From: Hymenopellis radicata
Taxonomy: Eukaryota > Basidiomycota > Agaricomycetes > Agaricales > Physalacriaceae
Assembly: GCA_015501595.1 (NCBI GenBank)
Contig: JADNRX010000303.1
Span: 1 to 64,000 of the forward strand
Direction of reading: 5' to 3'
DNA length: 64,000 nt
Shown: piece after piece, positions 20,196-30,507 of the stretch
Layout of the letters: every line of letters begins with the position of its first letter
Numbering within the stretch: position 1 is the stretch's first letter
Notes under the pieces: model-generated
Told to the model about the DNA's origin: nothing
The model's input: only the letters and a program-made list of their open reading frames with translations
Database searches by the model: none
Translations under genes and position numbers: made by a program

Positions 20196-22403
20196 ATATC
20201 GAAGCGTCAACCCAAGGCATCTCTGAAGCTCTCTGATCCCAACAACGTCGCCAAGCATGCCGCTAGCAAGAACAAGAAGGTGAAGGCGGCGGCGGCGTCG
20301 TCTACCAAGAAAGCACCGGCTGCTCCTCGCCTAGTGCCTGCAAAGCTTGCTGCTCCTGGCAAAGTCGCCAAGCCTACCGTTATTTCCCGGCCACCTACAC
20401 CACCGACATCCTCTCCATCGACATCCTCCTCGGGGTCTGCACCTCTGACGAAGGCTGAGAAAGCTCATCTTGCTGACCTTAATAAGCGCAAGCGTGAGGC
20501 TGAGCGCGCAGCAGAGGCTAAGCGCCAGGAAGGTGTGTATATTTGCTGCTATATATCTCTCTACTAATAAGCCTATATAGCTATACATGCTCGCGCTGAC
20601 AAGCTCAAGTTCGAGGAGGAGGCAAACGAGGATGAGGATGAGGACGACGTTGAGAACGCTTCACCCTCTCCTGCCTCGGATGACGAAAAGCTTCGGCATA
20701 TTTTTGGTCCTTCTGCGTCTAACGGCTATGAAGACGGTAATGTGCATACTTCTATTTTAGAGCGTGCTGATGATTTCCTATTAGAAAATGCTAAGCAGAT
20801 CCTCATGAGGCGCTACGAAAAGACTTGGGGTAGGGACGATGAGCTTGATCCTGATCGAGATATGGGCGGCGACGACGAAGAGACATTTATCAAGGCTGAG
20901 CAGGAGGAGATGAAGCTTGACCCTCACGCTGATGAGGAGGAGGATAGCGAGGAGGAGGATAGTGAGGAGGATGTTATGCAAGCAGAACCAGCTGCTGAGA
21001 GCGATAACGAGGTGCGTCACAGTGCTTATTTACTGAATGCTATTCAACTAATATTTTTTAGATGGATACTGAGGACGTCACTCCAGCAACTCCTCTCAAG
21101 AAGCGTCGTCGTCAAAGCACATCTACCAACTCCTCCCCTCTTGCCAAACACCAGCGCAAGGATCGTCTCGCTAATTCTCCTCAGATCAAATTGAACCGCT
21201 CCTCTGTTCAACGCAGGGCATACAAGGTCACCAGGAGTCGAATGAGCCCTCGTCAAGGCAGTCTTGCGGATATCAGCAAGAAGATGGCTCGACGACGTGC
21301 TGCCATTGAGGATGCATACCCTGCCTCTGATGATCGCCCAAGCTTCAATGTTAATACTCTACACATGGCTGCGAACGACTCGGAGATTGGTTCTGAGGAG
21401 CATCAAGCTACCTTGATTCGCCTACGCAAGAATCCTCAAGCGCTCTCCGATACTGCTGTCTATGTACGTTTCTCAAATATGCTCAACAGTTTCTTACAGT
21501 TCTATAGGCTGGCTATGCGCGTGATGCGCTTCTCAATTCCTGCATTAATCGTGCGCGCCAGGATGTTGAAGGTGTTTATGGCCTTCCAGGAAAGCTTTCA
21601 CAGTCCAGCATTCGTAAACGTGTTCTCTTTCTAGCGGAGAACGGTGTATTCAAGTTTGGTGAGATCGATTTAGAGGTGTGTTCTCTGGTTACCTGTTGAA
21701 TCTAAACTAACTATTGTTTTAGAATGAGACGTATAACGAGCGTCAGCCTTGGGGGTCCTCTATATTCAGTAGCCTTCCTCGAAGTCAATTTGTCACCGGC
21801 AAGGGTACCGCAGATAGCGAGGTGTTTCGCTACTTAACACAGAAGAAGCTGGTACCTCGGGAAATCTTTGTCCTTGTTGCAACGGTGGTAGGTCTTTAAT
21901 TTTCATCATACCCTATGCTCATCTGTCCATAGTATGAGTTTGCTATTCTTCAGTGGCGCACTGGCACCTTGGATAACGCTGAGTTTACATCAGCTGTTCG
22001 AACTCGGTATGATATCTTGCTATTTTATTTCTTTGCTTATATTTTGGTTTTAGCTACCTGGCTCATGGCGCCTCCTGGGATCTCATGATGGAGGAAATGC
22101 CTACCTATACTCTTCATCTTCAAAAGAAGACCTTTGAGCGTATCATGTATGTCTTCTTTTATATCTGTGCACTGTTCTGATCATTCTGCTAGGACGCACT
22201 CAAATAAAGGATTTGTTCTTGATCAAGACGCTAACGATATGGCAAAGGTGGACTTTCAAGACCTTGAGGCTGAGGCTTTAGCTGAGCAGGAGGAGGAGGA
22301 GCGTGCTGAGGCTGCTGCAGAGAAGGCGCGTGCTGAAGCTGCTGCAGAAAAGGCGCGGGTTAAGGCTGCTAAGGCTAAGGGAAAGGCAAAGGCGTCCTCC
22401 TAA
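20196..22403 (+). CDS. DUF6532-like basic protein, start codon lost (ATA)
   Basis: Nine exons (20196-20532, 20581-20736, 20785-21011, 21062-21463, 21508-21675, 21723-21887, 21933-22006, 22054-22146, 22193-22403) join to 611 codons without a stop. The first codon in the expected start context (GCC ATA TCG AAG) is ATA, with an in-frame stop just upstream and no early in-frame ATG, so the start appears mutated from ATG. The N-terminal half is Lys/Ala/Pro-rich and acidic, with a KKRRR cluster typical of nuclear proteins. The C-terminal half (YARDALLNSCI, FRYLTQKKLVPREIFVLVAT, ILQWRTGTLD) resembles the basidiomycete DUF6532 domain. The tail has repeated EKARAEAAA. Role unknown; it neighbours the dioxygenase gene within the transposon. 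Confidence 0.65.
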
Positions 22404-23637
22404 TTTAATTCATTCATAATTCGTACTGGTTTTTTTTGCTGTCGTTACCGCTGATTCTATAACCTACATTTGCCTAATTTGACTTGCTTGTTTCTGATAC
22501 AACTTGGTATGACCTAAGGATTGATTTAATTTTAATATATTTTATTAAATGTATATTAAATTAAATATAAGATTATAGAGAAAACTTAAGAATAACTTAA
22601 AAAATCTACGGTCAACCTGAAATAATTTATATTAATATTAATATATCTAGAATATACCTAGATATACCTAAATATAACTTTATATTGATTTATAGATACT
22701 TAGAGGTAACTTGAGTTAACTTGAGTAGTCTTAGGAAGCATTGAAGTTAACTTGAAGATCGCTTACTTATGGACTGTGTGTTAAGTCAACTTTGTGTTAT
22801 CACAAACTTCTTATCTCTAAGTTGACTATATGCCCTATAGACGACTGTAGCATACTTGAAGACAACACCTATTTTCCTGATGGATCTACTTGGATCTGAC
22901 TGCTTCTGCTCTTACCACCACAGCACGATGTTCGTGTCGTGCTCGTCGGCCCCAGAAAATTTTCTGGGGCTTCTCTGATATCTTCTCTCTCTGCTGGATT
23001 GCTTTCTCTGTGCGGTTTGGCTTCGCGCCGGCCGCTGCGCCCTCGGATACGTTCCGGGGCGCATTCTGGTGTTCGTCTTCGCGACGACACTAATCTGACG
23101 ACTCTCCCCGACGCGTAAGCCCTCAGGATGAGGCTGCCGTACCGGTGCACAGCGGGCGCGGGTGCTTGGACGACAATGCTGGTTGCTGCTGCCCTTGGAC
23201 TCGGTTTTCTGTGTGCTGGCGCTCGTCTTCGCGACGGCGCCGTCTAGGCCACGACCTGTCCCGCGTAAGCCCGATGAGGCCGCCCTATTCTGGAACAGCG
23301 GGCTCAGGTGCGACGCTCAATTAGCCCCCGCGCCGTTGTATACTCACCCAGCAACAGAGCGAGCAGCAGGACTTTTGGGCGGGACAGCGCCGCGGACGCT
23401 TCCAGCCAAGACGGTACGTGTTTCTATATTCTCATTGCATTCTTACTGAAATCTATTGAAGGACAACGACGACGCTCAGGACGACGACCACGATCCCTCC
23501 TCCACCAACTACACTTTGTTGAGTCCCGGTTGCTGCTTTTGCAAGTAGCCGGGGCTTCAGCAATTTGTATCGTGCACGTCGCTAGCCCCCGCACAATTGC
23601 TCGGAGGTCGGCGGCGGGCACGAATCATACGCTGAAT
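22404..23637. other. Non-coding part of the 14.2 kb element
   Basis: 22500-22860 is AT-rich with many AACTTGAGTTAACTT-like units similar to those at 9970-10190, suggesting paired inner subterminal repeats. 22880-23600 is GC-rich with no recognisable gene. A perfect 22-bp palindrome is at 22949-22970, directly after an AGCACGA...TCGTGCT hairpin. Confidence 0.5.
22949..22970. repeat. Perfect 22-bp palindrome
   Basis: The half-site GCCCCAGAAAA is followed by its exact complement with no loop. A hairpin AGCACGA/TCGTGCT lies just before it (22922-22943). It may be a protein-binding dyad; no function is assignable. Confidence 0.55.
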
Positions 23638-23830
23638 GTGGCAAGTACTTGCGCACCCGGATGGTGCAAATACTTGCCTGTCGGGCAAGTACTTGCCAAG
23701 TACTTGACCCGCGGGTCAAGTACTTGCGGGTGGCAAGTATTTTGGTGGATGGCAAGTACAGGTTTTGGGTACCAAGTATTTGCCGGACGGGTGGCGGGTG
23801 CACCCGGGTACCCACTCGTGCCGATCTCTA
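23638..23830. repeat. Right end of 14.2 kb element: AGTACTTGCC repeats and TIR
   Basis: About eight GGCAAGTACTTG units (some degenerate), CCCGGGTG and CACCCGG motifs, then the TIR ending GATCTCTA at 23830. Mirrors 9627-9810. Confidence 0.7.
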
Positions 23831-24085
23831 GTAGCGAAAAAGCCTAGAAAAAGCCGATCGTTCTCTGAACTCCGACCATCGCTAGCACGTTTTGACGGAT
23901 ATCAACTTTCCCTCCGACCAGTCATCATATTATTCTACGACCACACTAAAAGCTTGACAGCTTTGATCATCACCGTTGCCTTTGTACAGCCATGGTTTAC
24001 GATTTTGATTAGGGAACAGTACCGACCCGAACGATATAAATGCGACCACATTCTCTACTTTCGTGACTTCGTCGGCATCTCCATC

Positions 24086-26760
24086 ATGGCTCAGATGTTC
24101 TGGGGCATTTGCTATCAGCATAACCATCACACCATCTCCCTCCCTCTACTGCAGGTCTCTGCAACAGCCACGGTCAAGGAACTAGGCGCGCAGGTCAAAT
24201 TGACGCAGAAATTCGTCAACGATGCGACCATTCCCATCGAAGCAGTCTATTCGTTTCTGGTGCCCGCTCGTGCGGCTGTATGTCATTTTATAATGGTGAA
24301 GCAGGACGGAACTAGGGTACAAGGCCTCGTCCAAGAGAAGTCAGAGGCGCGAGAGACCTACGATGCGGCCTTGGCCGAAGGGAAAACTGTGTCTTTAGCG
24401 ACCCAGCAAACACCGGATGGTGAGTTGCATTTACTTCTATCATTCTTCGTTTCGAGTGACTAAGTACTTTACAGTATTTCAAGTCTCTGTCGGGAACCTT
24501 GCCCCTCAGGAGGAAATCCAAATTGAGCTCACTTACGCGACAGAACTCACAGATGTCAGAGGACGAGGAAAACGATTCCATCCGGCTACATCTCCCCGCG
24601 CACATTGGCTGTCGTTACGGCCAAGCTCCTTCACCAATTATAACCACCAAATCCCCGTTCATTAACGTCGACGTTTCTGTCGAATCTGTCTCTCCCATCA
24701 AGAAAATCGGCTCTCCGTCTAATTCCATCTCAACAGAGCTTGGTCCGGATCCTTCGCTTCCTAGCATACAGGATCTTCCCTTTTTCAACTATGCACGAGT
24801 TTATTTGGCCTCGAACAGTCCACTGGAGAAGGACTTTGTCCTCACCATCCAGTCGGCTGGCCTCGATACACCTCGCTGCATAGCTGAGCGTCATCCGGAG
24901 CACGAAAGCATTGGAGTGTTGCTGACTCTTGTGCTGCGTTTCCACCTCCCCGAACTCGGCAGTCAGGAATTTATCTTCTTGGTTGACCGTAGTGGGTCCA
25001 TGCAAGGAAATCGTATCACTGCGGCTCGGAGGGCACTCATCATCATGCTCCGCTCGCTTCCCCACAAGAACACAGCTTTCCAGATCGTGTCCTTTGGTAA
25101 TAGGACATCCATGCTCTGGGAGGATAGCAGTAGACTCTACGACCAACAGACTCTTGATGAAGCCACCCGGCATGTGGACGACATCCAGGCAGATTACGGC
25201 GGAACACAGATTGGCTACGCACTATCGACGTGTTTTGAGAAGCGTAAATTCGATCGTCTGACCAGCGTCGTAGTTCTTACCGATGGTGACGCGTGGGATA
25301 ACGAGAGCATCTTTCAGACCGTAATGGGTGCTGTGGGCTCTGCGTCGAGCGGCGCGTACTTATGCATGTTCTGTCTGGGTATTGGCAACTCTGCATCCAC
25401 GGCGATGTGTGAGGGCATTGGGCGGGCTGGGAACGGGACGAGTATAATGGTGGGGGAAGACGAAGCGAGTATTACCGGCAAAGTTGCTAGACTCCTCACG
25501 GCTGCGAGGACTCCTCATATTTCGAAAGTTCGCATCGACTGGGACAGACCTAAGGAAGCGGAAGACGATTTCGAGATGGTCGATGAGATGGAAACGGCGA
25601 TTGTGGAGGAGGGTCAGAAGCATAAGTTGAACATATTTGACGAAAGCGTAGACGCTGTGCACATGGACAGTATGGAGGCCCCTCCCCAGTACCCGTTCTC
25701 CTCTCACCACCTTCGGATATCCAACAAAGTCCCCTCAAGATTGAATCGTTGCTACCTGGATTTCGACTCAATGTATATGCTATTTTGCAAGGTTAGTCAA
25801 TGTTCTCATTCGTTCATCGTCCTTTCTTAATAGGCAAGCACACGTTGCCAAGGACAGTTACCATTCGCGGAACAATGCAAGACGGCTCTGAAATCGAGCT
25901 ACGAGTGTCTATAACGTTCAGCGGTCTCCCGAACGATACAAGTGGGGCACCTCCACCCATCCATGCCCTCGCTGCGCGGAAAATCGTACAGGAACTTGAA
26001 GACGGGCGCTACGACGAGCTGCTCAAAGCTTCCTACCCGGATTCTGATCTCCGCAAGGTCGTGGATGCTCAGATCGTCCGCCTTGGAAGAACATACTCTA
26101 TCGTGTCATCACAAACGTCGTTCGTGGCTGTAGATGACAAGTCTTCCATCCCACCCTCCGCCCAGCCTTCCTTGTTTACTGAAATGACGCGCACCATGCG
26201 CAGGGCAGGATGTCTGTTATCCAGAGTGCTGCAGGTTCAAAGTATCGAGACATTCCAAAGCTAGAGCCCATTACCGCGCGTCTCCAACTCACCGCTTCCG
26301 TCGATCTTGGTGGCACCTCGCAGAAACCAGACTTGGCCATGTGTGCATCCGTAGTTTCGCCGCGTGTTAGAAGTAAACGAGGTGCGGCGCGTCGTGAGTC
26401 GAGGCAGGCCTCTACCAGCGAATCCAAGCGCCTATGGATGTATTGGAATCGCTAGCGCGTATGCAGTTGTTTGATGGGAGTTTTTCGATGAAGGCGCTTT
26501 CGGTCTTGAAGGAAGGAGGACTGGCGGAGGACCAAGCGAGAGCTGCGTTTCCTGAAGGCACGCAGGATGTTGTTGTTGCTACGGTTCTGGCGGTGGCGTT
26601 CATTTCGGCGCAGGCGGCGATTTGTGGGACAGACGACAAGGTGGTTTGGGAGGGTTTGTTGAAGAAGGCTTGGGAATATTTAAAGGTGGAGCTGGGCGGT
26701 GTGGAGGAGGTCGATGAGCTTGTGAAGAAAGCTGGTACTGTTTTTGTAAGTCTTGAGTAG
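24086..26760 (+). pseudogene. VIT and VWA domain protein, frame-disrupted
   Basis: Fungal protein with a VIT (inter-alpha-trypsin-type) domain and a von Willebrand A domain, families usually involved in protein interaction. Exon 1 (24086-24419) and the start of exon 2 (from 24475) encode the VIT part (VSATATVKELGAQVKL, VGNLAPQEEIQIEL). The VWA part has a complete MIDAS core, FLVDRSGSMQGNRI, and VVVLTDGDAWDNES. A 42-nt intron is at 25792-25833. The frame changes at about 24549-24556 (TELTD to SEDEENDS), about 25690-25725 (before IQQSPLKIESLL), and probably near 26220-26245 and 26400-26425. The C-terminal part (LESLARMQLFDGSF to 26757) is still recognisable. Several changes in one gene suggest pseudogenisation, but indel errors would look the same. 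The 14.2 kb transposon sits about 250 bp upstream of the ATG. Confidence 0.75.
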
Positions 26761-27077
26761 TTGACTCATAGATTGGGTACATTGGTCGATTTACTTCGAG
26801 AGGTGTTTTTCTGTCCACGTCTTCAGCAGCGGAGATAAGCCAGAGAACATCGTAACTCACGTCGCCTGTATTTACACGTTCACCGGGTTTGAGAATTCGA
26901 AGAGCTCATCGTGTCGTCGTGGAAAGAACATAACATCATCACGTGCACCCGATCGCGTTTTTTGCCTTGCCTTCCGCCTTCTGTTGGTCGGAGCAACCCG
27001 GACCTCGGCGACTTTTACCGCGAATTTTGCGCGCATTTCGGGTACATCGCAACAAGTCGGACTGATTGCACATACTT
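26761..27077. other. Intergenic; nothing recognised
   Basis: 3' flank of the VIT/VWA gene up to the target site of the next transposon. No gene called. Confidence 0.5.
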
Positions 27078-27470
27078 GGTCATCCCACCTGATAGTCCCA
27101 TTGATCCCCCCTAATTAGGTATCATACTGTGATGCCAGTGTGACACCTAATTAGGTCGACTTGACCGTAAAGCGCGGTCAAGCTCTAGTCAGTCATTAAA
27201 TACTACTACTACTACCTTGTAATAAAATTATTTTGAAGACTTCGGCGGGTACGATCCATGCGCTCACTCCCAATCGGGAATGCACCTCCTCCGAACTTTT
27301 CCACGGGCTCGTCATCACTCGGATGACGCTCCCGATTCACGCGACTGCCAAATCGGATACGCGCCCATCAACCCGCTGCTCTGCACAGTGTGGGCTCTCA
27401 AAGTCACCTAAAATTAACATAAATAAAAATAAAAATACTACACAACATGTACACTAAATCTGATACCTAA

Positions 27471-28200
27471 TTAATTACTATCTGCAGTACTTAGCTCAAA
27501 TTGACGTGCAAATTCTGCATCGTCGTCGCGTGCCTCAACCTCATCAGCATCATCAACCACGTCGTCGTCGTAATCCTCCGGCAATCCTGCAAATGGTGGT
27601 GAGGCGGCCTTGATCACATCGTAGTCATACGTCTTCTTGAAGAGATCTGTCAACGCCCCGACGGATATCTTCCCGTCCGCGTCCCGCGCCGCACGCTGCA
27701 CGACCTCGAAAACGCCGCCTGGAAGCGCCGCGTGAGCTCGAGCCCCAGCGAGTTGACAATCACGCTCGAGATGTCCGCTTGCCCAGATTTGGCATTGAAC
27801 CCCACGGTCAGCTTCAGCTCGGGCAGCTCCATGTCGCCAATGACATTGTTCGCGGCGCTGAGGACGGCGCGCAAGCCCGCACCAGAGATGTCCGAGTCCG
27901 ATGTATGCCGCGGTGCGCGCATTTTGCTGTCCGCATCCAGGGTGTGCTCGGTGTATTCACGGATGGAGAGGTCGATGTGTAGGTGCGTGCGGAGGGTGTC
28001 CAGCAAAGCGAATAGAGGTCCGTTGCCGTCTCCGCGGATAACACGCAGGACGCCATCGACTTTAAGAGTGCCGTCAATCCCTTTCTTCATGCTCTTTGCC
28101 CGCCTCCAATTCCTTCAAATACGCAACTGTATCCACAGCTGACTGCAGCGCTGCATCGCCCGCCAGCTGCTTCACCCACTCCGCTGTCATCTTCTTCCAT
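27471..28200 (-). pseudogene. Captured 2-isopropylmalate synthase (LEU4/LEU9) C-terminal fragment
   Basis: 2-isopropylmalate synthase catalyses the first committed step of leucine synthesis; this piece corresponds to its C-terminal leucine-sensing domain. Visible strings, in gene order: EWVKQLAGDAALQ and TVAYLKELEAGKE; DGVLRVIRGDGNGPLFALLD; LRTHLHIDLSIREYTEHTL; SGAGLRAVLSAANNVIGDM; LPELKLTVGFNAKSGQADIS; then DGKISVGALTDLFKKTYDY up to a stop at 27471. The catalytic TIM barrel is missing, the segment around RAPRHTSDSD is shortened or diverged, and the frame changes near 27690. It lies wholly inside the element at 27086-30339, so it is a captured host fragment, not a working gene. Confidence 0.75.
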
Positions 28201-30020
28201 CTAGGAAACTAAGGCGCCTTGGTCGTGTGGTAGTGCTCTCGTATGGTGTTGGTGGTTGTCCGCCCGTTCCAACTTCCTACAGCCTAGTCAGTACTTTAAG
28301 CCATGCAATTATAAGCCAACACACTTTAGAACATGGGATTGTGATGTCGCTTCTTCCGCGGTTTGATATACGCGCGGTCTCCCGCCATTGCGCTTCGGTG
28401 GGGCGGGCGACGGGCGTAAGAGGTAGCAGCATATCAGAGGATGTCTGAGCTGAAGAGCCCGACATGTTGCTCCAGTAGTGAATCTGGGTGCCCGTGAGGT
28501 TTGAAGTGTTGCAGAAGGTATGTTGTGATAAGGGTAGAATGTAAGTGAGGTATGAGAGTCAATCGTAAAATCGTAAGGGTATCCACTTAGGAATCAGACT
28601 TTTATCAGACTTTAACTCTTGTGAACTTTCTACTGTATAGCATAGCCTGGTCCCACTTCAATAATCAAGATATATGCATCTAAAGGTATACTAGGTATTT
28701 TAAGGCATCTCCAGATGCGCCAATGCCCGCCGCCGTCGTCGACAATGTTCGCATCGGCATTTCGGCATGTCAGATTCCCGTCAAGAAGTTCGATTCCGAC
28801 GCGTAGCAGTCTTGACTTCCAGTGCCTCCTGAAGCTTCGTGAGGTTCACAGATGGTTACATTCAATGACTACAGACACAAAGATCATACGATAAATAAAG
28901 CTATGAATAATGTATTAGTCTGACCTCTCCAATAACCCTCTAGTGGAGAATAGCCTGAGGCTCCAGCGCTTTAACACATAGCTAGTAAAGTGACGGTGTA
29001 AACGTTGCCAGTCGTTTAATGGAGGGATCACCAAGCAGACGCGCCACGATAATGCCGTGTGTGCCCGTGTTTAGGCGCAGCGCGCCAGCCCGTCCCTTCC
29101 CAGCAGTGATGCCAACGTAATGAACGTGCCCCGTCAGTGCTGCTGAAGCTCCTGGTCGAGCCACGTCTCCTCCTCCCCGATTGCCACCATTAGTCTCAGC
29201 GATTCCGCCAGAGGCGCCGCGGTAGAGGCTTGAGCAATAATCAACATCAAAGGTGATGAAGCAATAACAACAGACCAACCTGATGCCCCTCGTCGTGGCG
29301 CATCCTGGATGCGATAGCGACAGCATCCAAGGGTTTAGGTCGAGGCCACTATCCAGCCCAGCATCATCCATCCTGACGTCGTCCACGTTCTTCGACAAAT
29401 ATCATGAGTGTGGCACTATGTTCGCGCCAGTCGTTCCTAATCGCAGTAGTGAGGAGCTCGCAACGCGAGTGCGGCGGTGGAAGCGCCGTTGCTGTCGTGT
29501 ATCCTGATCAGACAGAGAGGCCATGCTCCCTGGGTTGGGAACGTGTTCCGAGCTGTAGACGGCCTGATCGTGTTGATTAGCGAGGCGTTTACGCGGCGAT
29601 AGTCATGTGCGCCTTTCCGTGGTGCGTCTTTGCGTTTGAGGGGGCCAGGCGTGGGCGAGTCCGGTGGTGAGAAGCCGGTAGGCGCAGGAGGGTGCGCCTC
29701 TCCTTGAAGCGGTGCGACGCGGAGGGAGCTAGTCAAAGAAGCATACCCTGCGAATAAACTGGGTCGTCGAGGCAGTCCTGTGAATGTTGACGATTAGTTT
29801 GTTGATTTTTATGCGCAGACGCGCGGCGGATACCAGCTAAATGCGACAGGTTGGAAGACAAGGGCCTCAAACATGGCCCCAGGGTTGATTCCATTGCCTG
29901 AGAGCCCAAGTCGCGCATATAGCGACAGCGTCCGTGCGGCAAAAGAGACAACGTACCTTGTGGTGTGGTGATGGTGAAACGAGGAAATCGTGACTGTCAC
30001 TGATCACGTCTGATATCATA
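28201..30020. other. Interior of Pack-type element, unassigned gene-like sequence
   Basis: Open minus-strand stretches occur at 28465-28277, 29398-28982 and 29736-29437. The one ending at 28982 has THGIIVARLLGDPSIKRLATF, which weakly recalls the C-terminus of AIR carboxylase (ADE2) but is far too diverged to call. Nothing else is recognised. Confidence 0.35.
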
Positions 30021-30507
30021 CAAAGAGGCGGGATGATGAGCTCCTGCCCGATTTGGCAGTCGCGTGAGTCGGGAGCGTCATCCGAGTGATGACGAGCCCG
30101 TGGAAAAGTTCGACTGCAGGTTGCTTCCCGATTGGGAATGAGCGCATGGACGTCGGCTGCGGGTACCCCGTCGTACCCGCCAGAAGTCTTCAAAATAAAT
30201 TTATTACAAGTAGTAGTAGTAGTATTTACAGGCTAACTAGAGCTTGACCGCGCTTTACGGTCAAGTCGACCTAATTAGGTGTCACACTGGCATCACAGTA
30301 TGATACCTAATTAGGGGGGATCAACGGGACTATCAGGTGGGTCATCCAAAAATCAGCTCTTACTCATCCGAATCCGCCGCGGCTCGCACTGAGCGCTCGC
30401 CACGCATTGAACGCGCAAGCAGCTTGGTCAACAAGACAGCCAAGCCGTCGTAGGGCATATAAAAAGCATGGAAACCAACCACTCGACAACAGCTGTCTCT
30501 TTTAACT

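Larger units (their letters stand above)
9627..23830. mobile_element. 14.2 kb Plavaka-class transposon with TET/JBP and DUF6532-like cargo
   Basis: The termini are TAGAGATCGGCACGAGTGG and its exact complement, and the flanks are perfect 8-bp duplications GTAGCGAA (9619-9626 and 23831-23838). Both ends carry many AGTACTTGCC/GGCAAGTACT units. The transposase gene reads leftward (13441-10223) and the cargo reads rightward (16.9-22.4 kb). Between them lies a decayed helicase fragment with a nested short relative of the element. The open transposase and intact TSD/TIR suggest recent movement. The 8-bp TSD fits KDZ/Plavaka- or hAT-like integration; the pairing of these ends with this transposase is inferred from co-location. 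The insertion lies about 250 bp upstream of the VIT/VWA gene. Confidence 0.88.
27086..30339. mobile_element. 3.25 kb Pack-type element with about 290 bp TIRs
   Basis: The ends CACCTGATAGTCCC and GGGACTATCAGGTG are flanked by perfect 8-bp duplications GGTCATCC (27078-27085 and 30340-30347). Inverted similarity extends about 290 bp on each side and includes the CTAATTAGG block, a CTACTACTACTAC run and the segment reading CGCGACTGCCAAATCGG on the left. No transposase is visible. The interior holds a recognisable fragment of a 2-isopropylmalate synthase gene (about 27471-28200) and other gene-like but unassigned sequence (28.2-29.95 kb), so it resembles a gene-capturing (Pack-type) element. Its TIR differs from the other elements in the window. 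Confidence 0.85.

Noticed and set aside
9627..23830. Classifying the 14.2 kb element as a hAT transposon from its 8-bp TSD
   Set aside because: The only transposase present is Plavaka-like, not hAT; TSD length alone does not decide the superfamily.
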